Source: PHAA01 sp964457945
GTDB lineage: Bacteria; Bacillota; Syntrophomonadia; Syntrophomonadales; Syntrophomonadaceae
Direction of reading: 5' to 3'
NCBI GenBank assembly: GCA_964457945.1
Contig: CAYWFX010000001.1
Location: forward strand, 124,001-188,000
DNA length: 64,000 nt
Shown: piece by piece, positions 1 to 8,454 of the stretch
Numbering within the stretch: position 1 is the first letter of the stretch
How the letters are laid out: every line of letters starts with the position of its first letter
Made by a program: the position numbers and the translations under genes
Notes under the pieces: model-generated
The model's input: the letters and a program-made list of their open reading frames with translations, nothing else
Database searches by the model: none
Told to the model about the DNA's origin: nothing

Positions 1-136
1 TAGGGGAGACCTGATATTTATGCTGAATAAAAGTATTTATCGCCTTCCACCAGGTCAGAGCTGGTTCATTGATGTAGCTAAAGATTTCTTCATATACCAG
101 TGCATGGCTAGCATCCAGAATCAAGTCCTTGTCCAT
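1..136 (-). CDS. N-terminal part of a DUF3788-like protein, cut by the window edge
   Basis: Only the first 45 codons are present. The ATG has a good AAAGGAG site nine bases upstream, and the start lies 21 bases after the stop of the GyrI-like gene, so the two are probably co-transcribed. The visible residues (a PALTWW segment, then an FIQHKYQVSP segment) resemble the start of DUF3788 proteins, which begin with a similar helix before a basic YKK core, but the diagnostic core is outside the window. DUF3788 proteins have no established function. The family assignment is from memory and tentative; the existence of the gene is well supported by its ribosome site and operon position. Confidence 0.55.
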   Translation of the reverse strand, partial: MDKDLILDASHALVYEEIFSYINEPALTWWKAINTFIQHKYQVSP

Positions 137-156
137 TAATCCATACTCCTTTCAAC

Positions 157-615
157 TCACTTGAGCATAAAGACTATTTTGGTCATCAGTTCACTTTCGG
201 GGGTATTGGCGGGGTCATTTAAATAAAACTCATAACATACCCCGGCTGAGGTATGGCCGTTGGCAGCAATCCACTTTATAATTGCATTATAGGCGGTCTC
301 GACTTGATTATATGGTCCGATATGCATACAGGATACCTGTGGTCCAGCTGGAATTTCGCTGGGCTTAAGCTCACCCTTTCCGGCTAGAGGTTTAGATACT
401 GGAAAGCCCACCTCTATATCCAGGTCTTGCATATCCATATTAAAATAGCCCACAAAAGGTGCCCCTGATGGTTCTACGCTTATTTCACTCAGATAATTCA
501 TTATTGAACCGTAAGCTCCTCCTAATACCTGCGGCAAATTTTCGACTGAACTACGGGTGCGGATCGAAATTACCTGCTGTGCTGCCTTTTCTAGAAATTC
601 AAATTGATAATTCAT
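157..615 (-). CDS. GyrI-like/AraC effector-binding domain protein
   Basis: This 152-residue protein consists of a single GyrI-like small-molecule-binding domain, the fold also used as effector domain in BmrR and Rob. Family features visible are the PFVGYFNMDMQDLDIEVGFPV strand region, the GPYNQVETAYNAI helix and the YEFYLNDP segment carrying the usual acidic residue of the ligand pocket. It has no DNA-binding domain, so it probably binds, sequesters or hydrolyses hydrophobic or cationic compounds. The ATG has a GAGGAGG site eight bases away. A WYL regulator lies directly upstream and a DUF3788-like gene downstream. A TATAAT box abuts the large palindrome between this gene and the regulator, so the gene may also have its own promoter. 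Confidence 0.85.
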   Translation of the reverse strand: MNYQFEFLEKAAQQVISIRTRSSVENLPQVLGGAYGSIMNYLSEISVEPSGAPFVGYFNMDMQDLDIEVGFPVSKPLAGKGELKPSEIPAGPQVSCMHIGPYNQVETAYNAIIKWIAANGHTSAGVCYEFYLNDPANTPESELMTKIVFMLK

Positions 616-650
616 ATATTGACCTCCTCAATTCTTTTTCCTAAATTATA

Positions 651-690
651 GCATCTCAAACATGACACCTATGTGTCATGTTTGAGATGC
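651..690. repeat. Perfect 18-bp inverted repeat with 4-bp loop
   Basis: The arms are GCATCTCAAACATGACAC and its exact complement around a CTAT centre. The element covers the last codons and stop of the WYL regulator gene and ends immediately before TATAAT, read toward the GyrI-like gene. There is no T-run after it on either strand, so a simple intrinsic terminator is unlikely. A regulatory operator or an mRNA-processing hairpin between the two genes fits better. Confidence 0.7.
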
Positions 691-1617
691 ATATTTCTTA
701 AATATTTCTGCAGCTGTTCTGGCCATAGTTTCTCGGACATGCGGAGGATTTATCACCTCCACGGTGTTTCCAAAGCTTAAGAGCCAGGCATATAACCAAT
801 TATTTTCTGGCAGTTGGATTTTAATCATTATCTTGCCGTCATCTTGCCTGATCATATCTGAATCAAAATATTCCTCTGCCATGCTCTCCATCTCCTGCTC
901 AAAAAGCAGGTCCAGTTCAAGCATCCTGGCGTTGCTTTTCCATTCACCTTCCCATGGAAACTGTTCGTTCGGTAGATCTCTGGCCTGATAAGATTTGTCC
1001 GTAATCAATAATTCCTTTATCCTATTCAGTTTGAAGATACGAAAATCTTGCCGCAACAGGCACCAGGCATAAAGATACCAGTTTTGTCCCTTCAGAATCA
1101 GGGAATAAGGTTCCACCCTGCGACTGGTTCTCGTACCTTCTGCGTCCAGATAAACAAATTCAATTTCATTGTGATTCTCGATCACTTGACGCAAAAGAAT
1201 TATTTTATCTTTAAGCGGCTCATTTCCTCCCCAGGGAGACAGGTCGATTATCATTTGCCTGGTTTTCAGGTGAATCATATCAAGCTGCGCTGAAGATAGA
1301 GGGTTTTTCAGTTTCTCCATTAATACATCATAGCGGCTATCCGGCATCATACCTGAAACTCCTTTTAAGGTAGTGATGATAGCAGCCAAATCATAAGCAC
1401 TGAGAACACTTTTGTCCAGACGATAGCCTTCTGCAATGCCGATACCACCATTGGTACCCTGGTAGGTTACGATAGGAATCCCGGCCAGGTTGATAGCATC
1501 CACATCTCGCAATATAGTCCGAACCGAAACATCAAACATTTCAGCCAGTTTTTTGGCTTGAACCCGTTCTCTTCTAAGCAGAACTACCAGAATCGAAACC
1601 AATCTATCGATCTTCAC
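676..1617 (-). CDS. HTH-WYL transcriptional regulator (YafY family)
   Basis: The protein has 313 residues. Residues 1-60 form a DeoR-like winged helix-turn-helix (LAEMFDVSVRTILRDVDAI). Residues 135-230 hold a WYL domain with the diagnostic GQNWYLYAWC motif, followed by a WCX C-terminal extension. WYL regulators sense small ligands or nucleic acids and often control drug, stress or defence genes. It is probably the local regulator of the GyrI-like and DUF3788-like genes, which follow on the same strand after 60 bases. Its gene is preceded by a promoter with the 19-bp spacer typical of MerR-family control, an unexpected arrangement for a WYL gene. No truncation is seen. Confidence 0.9.
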   Translation of the reverse strand: MKIDRLVSILVVLLRRERVQAKKLAEMFDVSVRTILRDVDAINLAGIPIVTYQGTNGGIGIAEGYRLDKSVLSAYDLAAIITTLKGVSGMMPDSRYDVLMEKLKNPLSSAQLDMIHLKTRQMIIDLSPWGGNEPLKDKIILLRQVIENHNEIEFVYLDAEGTRTSRRVEPYSLILKGQNWYLYAWCLLRQDFRIFKLNRIKELLITDKSYQARDLPNEQFPWEGEWKSNARMLELDLLFEQEMESMAEEYFDSDMIRQDDGKIMIKIQLPENNWLYAWLLSFGNTVEVINPPHVRETMARTAAEIFKKYASQT

Positions 1618-1754
1618 TCCATCACCACCTGTTTTTAGATGAAAGCATATATATATTACTTCTGCATATCAGAGATAATACCTGTAATTATCGTACTAAC
1701 TCCTAACTTTTTCGATATATCTGAGAAATTCACTTTCTATCACCCCTTGAGTCA

Positions 1755-1785
1755 ACTATATCACTTGGAGTTAACTCTAAATCAA
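1755..1785 (-). promoter_or_regulatory. MerR-type promoter with 19-bp spacer
   Basis: On the minus strand TTGATT (-35, 1780-1785) and TATAGT (-10, 1755-1760) are separated by exactly 19 bases. The spacer region carries the near-perfect dyad TTAGAGTTAACTCCAA. Over-long spacers with a central dyad are the hallmark of promoters activated by MerR-family proteins. The downstream gene is the WYL regulator at 1617, leaving a leader of about 130 bases. Which MerR protein acts here is unknown; the only MerR gene in the window is at 16918. Confidence 0.6.
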
Positions 1786-1825
1786 TATTATTTTAGATGA
1801 ATATTATCCATTAATCTTTGTCCAA

Positions 1826-1860
1826 CAAAAAAAGAGAACCTCAATTTAATGGGATTCTCT
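1826..1860 (-). terminator. Intrinsic terminator after IMP dehydrogenase
   Basis: On the minus strand GAGAATCCC and GAGGTTCTC form a stem with one mismatch and one G-T pair, followed directly by seven T. It sits about 85 bases past the stop of the IMP dehydrogenase gene. The remaining gene-free sequence between 1618 and 1943 shows only this hairpin and the MerR-type promoter. Confidence 0.7.
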
Positions 1861-1943
1861 CTTCGCTTACAGTGCCCCCAAGTGTATTGAACATTGTGCG
1901 GAGCTAATCTTGCGTGCTGATATTTTTTCCTGTTTTAAATATT

Positions 1944-3449
1944 TTAGTTAATTTCGATATTATTATTTTTTAAAACTACATCGTGTGAGCCTCCCTCGAT
2001 AATACTAGTAGCAGACACAAGTGTAATCTTGGCATTTTTCTGTAATTCTGGAATTGTTAAAACCCCACAGTTGCACATTGTTGAACGAACTTTATTTAAT
2101 GAAAGCGTTATATTATCCTTAAGGTTACCTGCATATGGAACATAGGAATCAACGCCCTCCTCAAAAGATAGCTTACCATCTCCGCCCATGTCATATCGTT
2201 GCCAGTTTCTGGCACGATTAGAGCCTTCTCCCCAGTATTCTTTCATATAGTTACCATTGATATTGACTTTATTGGTAGGGCTCTCATCAAATCGAGAGAA
2301 GTATCTGCCCAACATAAGAAAATCAGCACCCATTGCCAGAGCTAGAGTTATGTGATAATCGTGAACAATGCCACCATCAGAACATACTGGAATATAAATA
2401 CCTGTTTCTTCAAAGTATTCATCACGGGCCTTAACCACTTCTATTAACGCAGTAGCTTGTCCTCGACCAATACCTTTTTGTTCACGAGTAATGCATATAG
2501 ATCCACCACCGATGCCAACCTTAATGAAATCTGCTCCGGCTTCAGCAAGATACATAAAACCTTCTCGGTCAATTACATTTCCGGCACCTATTTTCACGGT
2601 GTCCCCATAGTTCTCACGAATATAATCAATGGTTATTTTTTGCCACTCCGAAAAGCCTTCGGAAGAATCAATACAGAGTACATCAGCTCCTGCTTGAACT
2701 AAAGCAGGAACACGCTCTGCATAATCTCTTGTATTAATCCCTGCTCCTACGATATAGCTCTTATTCTTATCAAGCAGTTCATTGGAATTTTTTTTATGAG
2801 AATCATAATCTTTGCGAAAAACCATATACTTTAGCTTTTGCTCTTTATCAACTAATGGTAACGCATTTAACTTATGATCCCAAATAATATCGTTTGCCTC
2901 TTTCAATGTTGTTGCTTCATCTGCGTAGACCAAATCTTCAAATTTGGTCATAAACTCTTGTACTTTTGTGTCGGGAGACATCCTGCTGACACGATAATCT
3001 CTACTGGTTATCATGCCCAATAATTTCCCATTTGAAGTACCATCGGTAGTAACAGCAACTGTTGAATGCCCTGTTTTCTCTTTCAAAGCTAAAACATCAA
3101 ACAATGTGCTGTCTGGATTAATATTTGAATCGCTTGTAACAAATCCCGCCTTATAACTTTTTACCCGAGCAACCATCTGTGCTTCATCTTCTACTGATTG
3201 CGAGCCATAGATAAAAGAAATTCCTCCCTCTTTTGCTAAAGCAATTGCCATCTTATCATCAGAAACAGACTGCATAATTGCTGATACCAAGGGAATATTC
3301 ATGGTAATGCTTGAAGGTTCACCTTTTTTAAATTTAACAACAGGTGTTTTTAAGCTTACATAGGATGGAATACATTGTGTTGAGGAATACCCTGGTACTA
3401 ATAAATATTCTCCAAATGTATGTGATGGTTCATCAAAATAGAAAGCCAT
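1944..3449 (-). CDS. guaB: Inosine-5'-monophosphate dehydrogenase (clostridial long form)
   Basis: The enzyme oxidises IMP to XMP with NAD, the committed step of guanine nucleotide synthesis in the cytosol. The 501 residues follow IMPDH order: an N-terminal barrel segment, two CBS domains at roughly 105-225, then the catalytic barrel. The active-site loop GIGGGSICITREQKGIG contains catalytic Cys319. The flap region (YWGEGSNRARNWQRYD, then MGGD) differs from the usual RGMGS-type flap of the 485-residue form, placing it in the longer class common in clostridia. The ATG has an AAGGAGAG site. It stands alone, with its own terminator. Whether a second conventional IMPDH exists in the genome cannot be seen. 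Confidence 0.93.
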   Translation of the reverse strand: MAFYFDEPSHTFGEYLLVPGYSSTQCIPSYVSLKTPVVKFKKGEPSSITMNIPLVSAIMQSVSDDKMAIALAKEGGISFIYGSQSVEDEAQMVARVKSYKAGFVTSDSNINPDSTLFDVLALKEKTGHSTVAVTTDGTSNGKLLGMITSRDYRVSRMSPDTKVQEFMTKFEDLVYADEATTLKEANDIIWDHKLNALPLVDKEQKLKYMVFRKDYDSHKKNSNELLDKNKSYIVGAGINTRDYAERVPALVQAGADVLCIDSSEGFSEWQKITIDYIRENYGDTVKIGAGNVIDREGFMYLAEAGADFIKVGIGGGSICITREQKGIGRGQATALIEVVKARDEYFEETGIYIPVCSDGGIVHDYHITLALAMGADFLMLGRYFSRFDESPTNKVNINGNYMKEYWGEGSNRARNWQRYDMGGDGKLSFEEGVDSYVPYAGNLKDNITLSLNKVRSTMCNCGVLTIPELQKNAKITLVSATSIIEGGSHDVVLKNNNIEIN

Positions 3450-3690
3450 ATTTATCTCTCCTTATAAAAATGTTTTTTGGATTTTATTATTTAGGATTAT
3501 AATATTATAACAGCAATACAAAGTCAGGTACATTCACTAATTTCATTAATGGTCTTGTTGAAATTTTGTAACTGGCAGGATTTAAATGAATAAGGTGCCA
3601 AGTAGAATGACAATAGTAAAAACGTAAAGTGATCGAAGCCCGTTGCACCGAAAGTATACCGCATAAATAACGATTCCCTACTTTAGACGT

Positions 3691-3716
3691 AAAAAAAACC
3701 ACTCCGTCTGAAGTGA
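3691..3716 (-). terminator. Intrinsic terminator after the MTA/SAH deaminase
   Basis: On the minus strand CACTTC-AGAC-GGAGTG forms a short stem with one G-T pair and is followed by eight T. It lies about 30 bases after the deaminase stop. The rest of the gap 3450-3690, upstream of IMP dehydrogenase, shows two TATAAT-like boxes near 3494-3510 but no convincing -35 and no gene. Confidence 0.7.
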
Positions 3717-3746
3717 CTATTGTCCAGAGTAAGCAAAACAACCCAG

Positions 3747-5039
3747 CTACCCTAGGATTTTCAAAGCAATTTGTTGTGCTTTGTGCAGAACTTCCTTTTC
3801 ATTTATAGATAGTAAAATTCTATTTTTCATCAATACTTTTCCGTTAATTATTGTTGTATCCACATCTGATCCGTTGGCTGAATAAGCCAATAAAGCACAA
3901 ATATCATTATGAGGATAAAGATGAGGCTTCTGGACATCAATTATAATGATATCTGCTTGCTTTCCCTGCTCAAGGGTTCCAATTTCCTTATCTAGTCCTA
4001 ATGCTTTAGCCCCTTCAATTGTTGCCATTTGTAGTACGTCATAAGCTGTAATTATTGTAGGATCAAAAAACCTGTTTTTTTGTAACCAAGCTGCAGTTTT
4101 GATTTCTTCGAACATATCAAGGGTTGAACAACTGCCGGCACCGTCTGTTCCTAGTCCTACTGTAATACCTAAATCACGCAATTCCTTAACTGGCGCGATT
4201 CCACACCCTAACTTTTGATTACTAACTGGATTGTGTGAAACTCCTCCTCTTAAATCTCTCAAAATATAAATATCATCACGGGAAAGGTTTACTGCATGAG
4301 CGAGCAGAACATGATGTGATTCAAATAGACCTAAATCAGCTAAGTATTTGGTCGGCGATTTTCCATATTCATTAAACATTTGATTCACTTCTTCAGTTGT
4401 TTCAGCTAAATGTATATGAATACCACTATCTAAATCCTTAGCCAATTCCATGGCAAGTTTAAGCTTATCTGGCGGACAAGTATATGGAGCATGGGGACCA
4501 ACCATAGTTGTAATTCGACCTTCAGCTTTGCCTCTCCAATTTTTAAACAGTCTTTGGGTAGCCTTTATCCGTTTATCCCCATTATCATCGTTAAATAGCA
4601 ACCCTTGGCATAAAGCAGCTCTCATTCCCGAATCCTGAACAGCAGCTGCCACCTCATCCATAAAAAAATACATGTCAGCAAATGTTGTTGTACCCGATTT
4701 TATCATTTCTGCTGAAGCCAACATTGTACCCCAATAAATATCTTCACCATTTAAGCGGTCTTCCGCAGGCCATATTTTTTCGCTTAACCACTCCATTAAT
4801 CTTAAGTCGTCACAGTATCCCCTTAATAAAACCATCGCTGCATGATTATGACAGTTGATTAGACCTGGCATAACCACTTTGTCCTCAGCATTTATAACTG
4901 TGTCAATCTCATCTGTTAAGAGATCCCTGCCAATTTGAACAATCCTGTTACCTTCAACTAAAATATCGCCCTTAAAAATACCAGGCACTTGGGTAGCCAT
5001 GGTAAGAATTGACCCATTTTGAATTAGTATCTTTTCCAA
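3747..5039 (-). CDS. mtaD: 5-methylthioadenosine/S-adenosylhomocysteine deaminase
   Basis: This amidohydrolase-superfamily deaminase is predicted to convert methylthioadenosine and S-adenosylhomocysteine to their inosine forms, opening salvage of SAM by-products. The metal-binding HxH is in GLINCHNHAAM near the N-terminus. The HIHLAETTEE segment supplies the next metal histidine and substrate glutamate, and GLGTDGAGS the catalytic aspartate. Length (430 residues) is normal. I place the start at the TTG at 5039 because AGAGGGG lies seven bases upstream of it; an upstream in-frame TTG at 5058-5060 overlaps that ribosome site. The gene has its own terminator and is separated from the glycosyltransferase operon by a gap holding a hydrolase fragment. 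Confidence 0.88.
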   Translation of the reverse strand: MEKILIQNGSILTMATQVPGIFKGDILVEGNRIVQIGRDLLTDEIDTVINAEDKVVMPGLINCHNHAAMVLLRGYCDDLRLMEWLSEKIWPAEDRLNGEDIYWGTMLASAEMIKSGTTTFADMYFFMDEVAAAVQDSGMRAALCQGLLFNDDNGDKRIKATQRLFKNWRGKAEGRITTMVGPHAPYTCPPDKLKLAMELAKDLDSGIHIHLAETTEEVNQMFNEYGKSPTKYLADLGLFESHHVLLAHAVNLSRDDIYILRDLRGGVSHNPVSNQKLGCGIAPVKELRDLGITVGLGTDGAGSCSTLDMFEEIKTAAWLQKNRFFDPTIITAYDVLQMATIEGAKALGLDKEIGTLEQGKQADIIIIDVQKPHLYPHNDICALLAYSANGSDVDTTIINGKVLMKNRILLSINEKEVLHKAQQIALKILG

Positions 5040-5082
5040 ATAGGATTCCCCTCTTTCCAATTACCATAAGATGTCGTTATAT

Positions 5083-5165
5083 CGATGTGAGGTCGCCAAA
5101 ACCGTAGTACGTCACCGTGCATTTTATATAAGTGTGCTTTTATGCATACCCGCACTTATTCCAGC
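5083..5165 (-). pseudogene. Fragment of a DUF3795-hydrolase paralogue
   Basis: This stretch is a decayed copy of the central part of the hydrolase gene at 13297-14637 (the codons for the AGIHNSPAYIKCMVAYYGFGDF region). Shared runs include CGCCAAAACCGTAGTA and CATTTTATATAAG, both on the same strand as in the intact gene. One base is missing in the copy, shifting the frame, and there are in-frame stops, so nothing functional is encoded. Neither a start region nor a C-terminus is present. It shows that a second copy of the hydrolase once lay here. Confidence 0.75.
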
Positions 5166-5178
5166 TAAACCGACCAGG

Positions 5179-5541
5179 CTATTTCTTTACTATTAAAAAT
5201 ACACCAACAACAAGGCATATTAGTCCGCCAAGTCTGGGAAGCGTAAAGCTTTCGTGCAAGTAGAATACTGATAAAGCAACTCCTAAAATTGCAGCCAAGC
5301 TTAATTGAAGAGGATAAACAATATTAAAGGCTTCTTTGGAGAGTATATAAAACCATACAAAAGTAGCAATAATATAAATAAATATACCTAATAAAATATA
5401 TGGTGAAAGTAGTATTTTCACTATATTCTCAGTAGAAATGTTCCCGAATTTCGAAAGCTCAACTTTCCAAAGAATTTGTCCTGTAACAAGCAAGATCACT
5501 TGCAACCCAATCAGTAAGTAAATCAAATATATCACCTGCAT
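5179..5541 (-). CDS. Small EamA/SMR-type membrane protein of a glycosyltransferase operon
   Basis: A 120-residue protein with four predicted membrane helices, resembling half-size drug/metabolite transporters (SMR or ArnE/ArnF type). It includes the PLQLSLAAILGVALSVFYLHE helix typical of that family. The start codon overlaps the stop of the DUF2304 gene (TAATG), showing translational coupling. In such operons these proteins are thought to flip undecaprenyl-phosphate sugars across the membrane so that a GT39-type transferase can use them outside the cell. The specific sugar and the flippase role are inferred from context only. Confidence 0.8.
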   Translation of the reverse strand: MQVIYLIYLLIGLQVILLVTGQILWKVELSKFGNISTENIVKILLSPYILLGIFIYIIATFVWFYILSKEAFNIVYPLQLSLAAILGVALSVFYLHESFTLPRLGGLICLVVGVFLIVKK

Positions 5542-5927
5542 TAATATTTATTTTCGCTGCCTCTTATTTCAGTTTGTATATTTTCAAGTTCTCTCACTCT
5601 TTTTTCCAGTAGACCTACGGACTGAGTTAACTTAACATTTTTTTCGTTTAAACCCGAAATAATTGATGTAAGAGACATTAATATCAGTAGAATAACAAAC
5701 AAAATCACTGCAAACAGAGCGTTAGAAGGCGTAGAAATGCCTACAAGAATTGATAGCTTTTTCAGTAGTATTGGGAATACTGCAATAATTGCCATTATTA
5801 TGCCCGAAAATATCCACATCAGCGTATATTTCAAGGTCAAAGCTTTCTTTTTTAAAAGATAAAATATGGCTGCAAAATAGAATAGAATTCCAACTAGAAT
5901 AGTCATTTGTAATAAAACTGGCACCAT
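5541..5927 (-). CDS. DUF2304 membrane protein
   Basis: A 128-residue protein with three membrane helices and a C-terminal cytosolic coiled coil (LTQSVGLLEKRVRELENIQTEI). This layout and its place directly after a family 2 glycosyltransferase are characteristic of DUF2304, which commonly partners polyprenol-phosphate sugar synthases. Its stop overlaps the next start, and its own start overlaps the stop of the glycosyltransferase, both as TAATG, so the four genes form a tightly coupled operon. An AGGAGGT site precedes the ATG. Biochemical role unknown; a scaffold for the sugar synthase is a reasonable guess. Confidence 0.82.
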   Translation of the reverse strand: MVPVLLQMTILVGILFYFAAIFYLLKKKALTLKYTLMWIFSGIIMAIIAVFPILLKKLSILVGISTPSNALFAVILFVILLILMSLTSIISGLNEKNVKLTQSVGLLEKRVRELENIQTEIRGSENKY

Positions 5928-6643
5928 TATTTATACCTCCTGCTTAAGGTAGGCCGGTATATAATAATAGCAAGGGATACCTTAAGCATATAATAAATTG
6001 ACTTAAAATTGCTAATTGAGCTGGTGCCTCCAGTCCTCTCATGCATCACAACAGGTACTTCTATGATTTTCGCTCCATACATAGCCCCGGAAATAATTGC
6101 CTCCGGCTCTGGGTAATCTTGTGCATATTCGGCGGCATATATCTCGATGAACCTTCGGTTTACCCCACGGTATCCACTGGTGACGTCCTTGACTTTTACC
6201 CCACAACAAAGTGTTATTAAGCTGCTTAAAATGTTTATTCCTAAGCGTCTGAACCCGGAGGACTGAAATCCTTCGCCGGTCACAAAGCGTGAACCTATTA
6301 CAATATCTGCTTTGCCATCTATAATAGGAGAAACCACGTCTTTTATGTAGGCAGCATCATGCTGACCGTCGCCGTCGTGTTGAATGGCAATATCATAGCC
6401 GTTTTCAAGGGCATACTGATAACCAGCCTGAACCCCTCCCCCAATACCCAGATTAACCGGCAAATCTATATAATTATAGCCATTTATACAACAAACCTCC
6501 CGGGTGTTATCCCTGGAATAATCGTTAACAATAACATAATCCGCCTGCGGTGCTTTTTCCTGCAGATTCTCAATTACTTTTTTTATATTTAACTCTTCAT
6601 TGTGTGCTGGGATGATAACTAAAATTTTAGATTGAGTACTCAT
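5927..6643 (-). CDS. Polyprenol-phosphate sugar glycosyltransferase (GT2, DPM1-like)
   Basis: The protein transfers a sugar from a nucleotide donor to a lipid phosphate at the cytosolic face. It shows the GT2 nucleotide-binding start (VIIPAHNEELNIKKVI), the VNDYSRDNT strand and the DGDGQHD metal site, then the conserved SGYRGVNRR acceptor loop. Length, about 240 residues, matches DPM1-like enzymes without the C-terminal membrane region. I use the ATG at 6643, which has AGGA eight bases upstream; an ATG three codons earlier is also possible. The gene overlaps the upstream membrane glycosyltransferase and is followed by DUF2304, a typical pairing. Confidence 0.88.
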   Translation of the reverse strand: MSTQSKILVIIPAHNEELNIKKVIENLQEKAPQADYVIVNDYSRDNTREVCCINGYNYIDLPVNLGIGGGVQAGYQYALENGYDIAIQHDGDGQHDAAYIKDVVSPIIDGKADIVIGSRFVTGEGFQSSGFRRLGINILSSLITLCCGVKVKDVTSGYRGVNRRFIEIYAAEYAQDYPEPEAIISGAMYGAKIIEVPVVMHERTGGTSSISNFKSIYYMLKVSLAIIIYRPTLSRRYK

Positions 6644-8180
6644 TGCATTCATCCTGACAGACCATCCTTTTCTTAAATAAACGAAAATGGGAATTATCCA
6701 GGTATGTCATACAAATCATAATCATAATCGGTATTGCTGGATAATTATATCTTTCGATCGAAGTCACTAGCAAATGTAGTGCCATAATTCCGCATATAGG
6801 CAAAATCATATAGAACAATCGACCAACAGTTCTCCTAGCTTTATTTATTAAAATGTAATACAGACACTTAAAGCAGATATAAATGAAATATAATGCTAGC
6901 ATTCTATATAGCCAGAAAGATAATTCACCCCATGCAAGAATGATTGCCGGAACACTTCCCGATTCTACCATTGTCGGCTGTGCGGTTATATAATCTCTAA
7001 GTTCTCTGTAAAAAGTATTACAATTGCCAAAAATATTTTTCGTCTTATTTGCCATTAGAAGTGCAAGGGTAGAAGAATCATAGGATTTAATACGCTCAAT
7101 TCCCTTTTCAAGGAGTACCTTTTGTACTTGTTCTAGAGGATACTGAGCTATTACAAGATCTTGAACATCGGTAGACCTTGGATCCCATTGACCATATGTA
7201 TTAGTATTTGATCCTTCAAAGACTGACCAGCCATAGCTTGGCTTGGAAATTACCGGTAATATTCTGCTTGTATAAAGACCCAGCCCCCATAAGGTTAGCA
7301 TATATGCAACCAGCAATGTGCTAAGAATTACTAATTTCTTCTTATATAAATAGCTGCCGTTATCCGCAGGTTTTTTATTGCCGTAAAACAGCAGAACAAG
7401 TCCGATGGAAAATATAAAGATCACAGTAACTGGCCGGATTGCCTGTGAAAGACCTAGTATGATACCCGACCAAAACATACTGACAAAAAGCATAATACCG
7501 CGAGTTTGTAATCCATATATGAATAATGCCAATCCGCTGAATAAAAAGAAGATATACATAGGTTCTGATGACAATGAGACAGAATAACAAATGTTATTCG
7601 GCCACAGGGCATAAATCGCCGCCGTCAGAAATGCTGGATTTTTCCCCGTAAACCGTAAAGCAATGAAATAGAGAGCAACTACTGCCCCGGTATAGAAAAA
7701 CACATTCATATAAAGGCCAACCGAGAGAGAAGCACCAAATAGGTTGAAACCCAATGCAAAAATACCGCAAATAATCGGAACATTAGCAGCGACTGCACCA
7801 AAATACAGTTGCCATTCAGGCGAAACACTAAAATTCTCATAGATAGACATGCTATTAACCAAATAGGTTGTATAATCGCTGGTTTGCGCAATAGAAACAT
7901 TTTGTAACAAATAGAATCTAGGACCCACGGCAAGTAAAATCAGAGTTATAATTGCCATTTTTATCGATATAGTGTTCCTGGCATTCATTATTTCAATCAA
8001 AATTGTACAGATCATAACAATGGCTATAATATGCACAGGAAAAATCATTTCATTTTTACATATAATGATGAATTGGGGTTTAAGGAATACCAATAGCTGT
8101 GCACAGAGCATATATAGTCCAGCCCATAGAAATGCAATTGCCATAAAAACTAGGCCAGCTTTGTTAAATATTTTATTCAT
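6627..8180 (-). CDS. ArnT/PMT-type membrane glycosyltransferase
   Basis: A 517-residue polytopic protein with roughly eleven membrane helices. The first large outer loop carries the acidic SDYTTYLVNSMSIYEN segment (Asp102) expected of GT39/GT-C enzymes, which take a sugar from a polyprenyl-phosphate carrier and attach it to protein, lipid or wall polymer outside the membrane. It is the first gene of the operon with the GT2 sugar synthase, DUF2304 and the EamA/SMR-like protein, and overlaps the GT2 gene by about 20 bases. The ribosome site is weak (GAAG), so the exact start is less certain. The acceptor is unknown; a surface polymer or S-layer protein is plausible. Confidence 0.82.
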   Translation of the reverse strand: MNKIFNKAGLVFMAIAFLWAGLYMLCAQLLVFLKPQFIIICKNEMIFPVHIIAIVMICTILIEIMNARNTISIKMAIITLILLAVGPRFYLLQNVSIAQTSDYTTYLVNSMSIYENFSVSPEWQLYFGAVAANVPIICGIFALGFNLFGASLSVGLYMNVFFYTGAVVALYFIALRFTGKNPAFLTAAIYALWPNNICYSVSLSSEPMYIFFLFSGLALFIYGLQTRGIMLFVSMFWSGIILGLSQAIRPVTVIFIFSIGLVLLFYGNKKPADNGSYLYKKKLVILSTLLVAYMLTLWGLGLYTSRILPVISKPSYGWSVFEGSNTNTYGQWDPRSTDVQDLVIAQYPLEQVQKVLLEKGIERIKSYDSSTLALLMANKTKNIFGNCNTFYRELRDYITAQPTMVESGSVPAIILAWGELSFWLYRMLALYFIYICFKCLYYILINKARRTVGRLFYMILPICGIMALHLLVTSIERYNYPAIPIMIMICMTYLDNSHFRLFKKRMVCQDECNEYSI

Positions 8181-8454
8181 AAAATTAACTTCAACCTTTT
8201 ACATTGCAAAATCTAAATCAATATCCTCCAGCCCAAATATTATCCGCATTACTCTTAATCTTAACAATAATTTCTACATTAGATTAGTTTTATCCTGCTT
8301 TTTGAAAGTCCTACATCCTCCGCAGTAAAAAGCACGACGGATACGGGAACAAATGGGACGGTAACTGCAAGTATGCAGGAAGACGAAGCCTATACGGGGA
8401 GGCCCGGGTTCTTCGGCAGAAATAATGAACTTTTTGCGGCAGCTCATATAAAAA

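Noticed and set aside
1944..3449. GMP reductase instead of IMP dehydrogenase
   Set aside because: Two CBS domains and the IMPDH-type GGGSICITREQKG loop are present; GMP reductase lacks the CBS domains.
3505..3741. 78-codon minus-strand ORF between IMP dehydrogenase and the deaminase
   Set aside because: It overlaps the deaminase terminator, has no ribosome site and shows non-coding composition.
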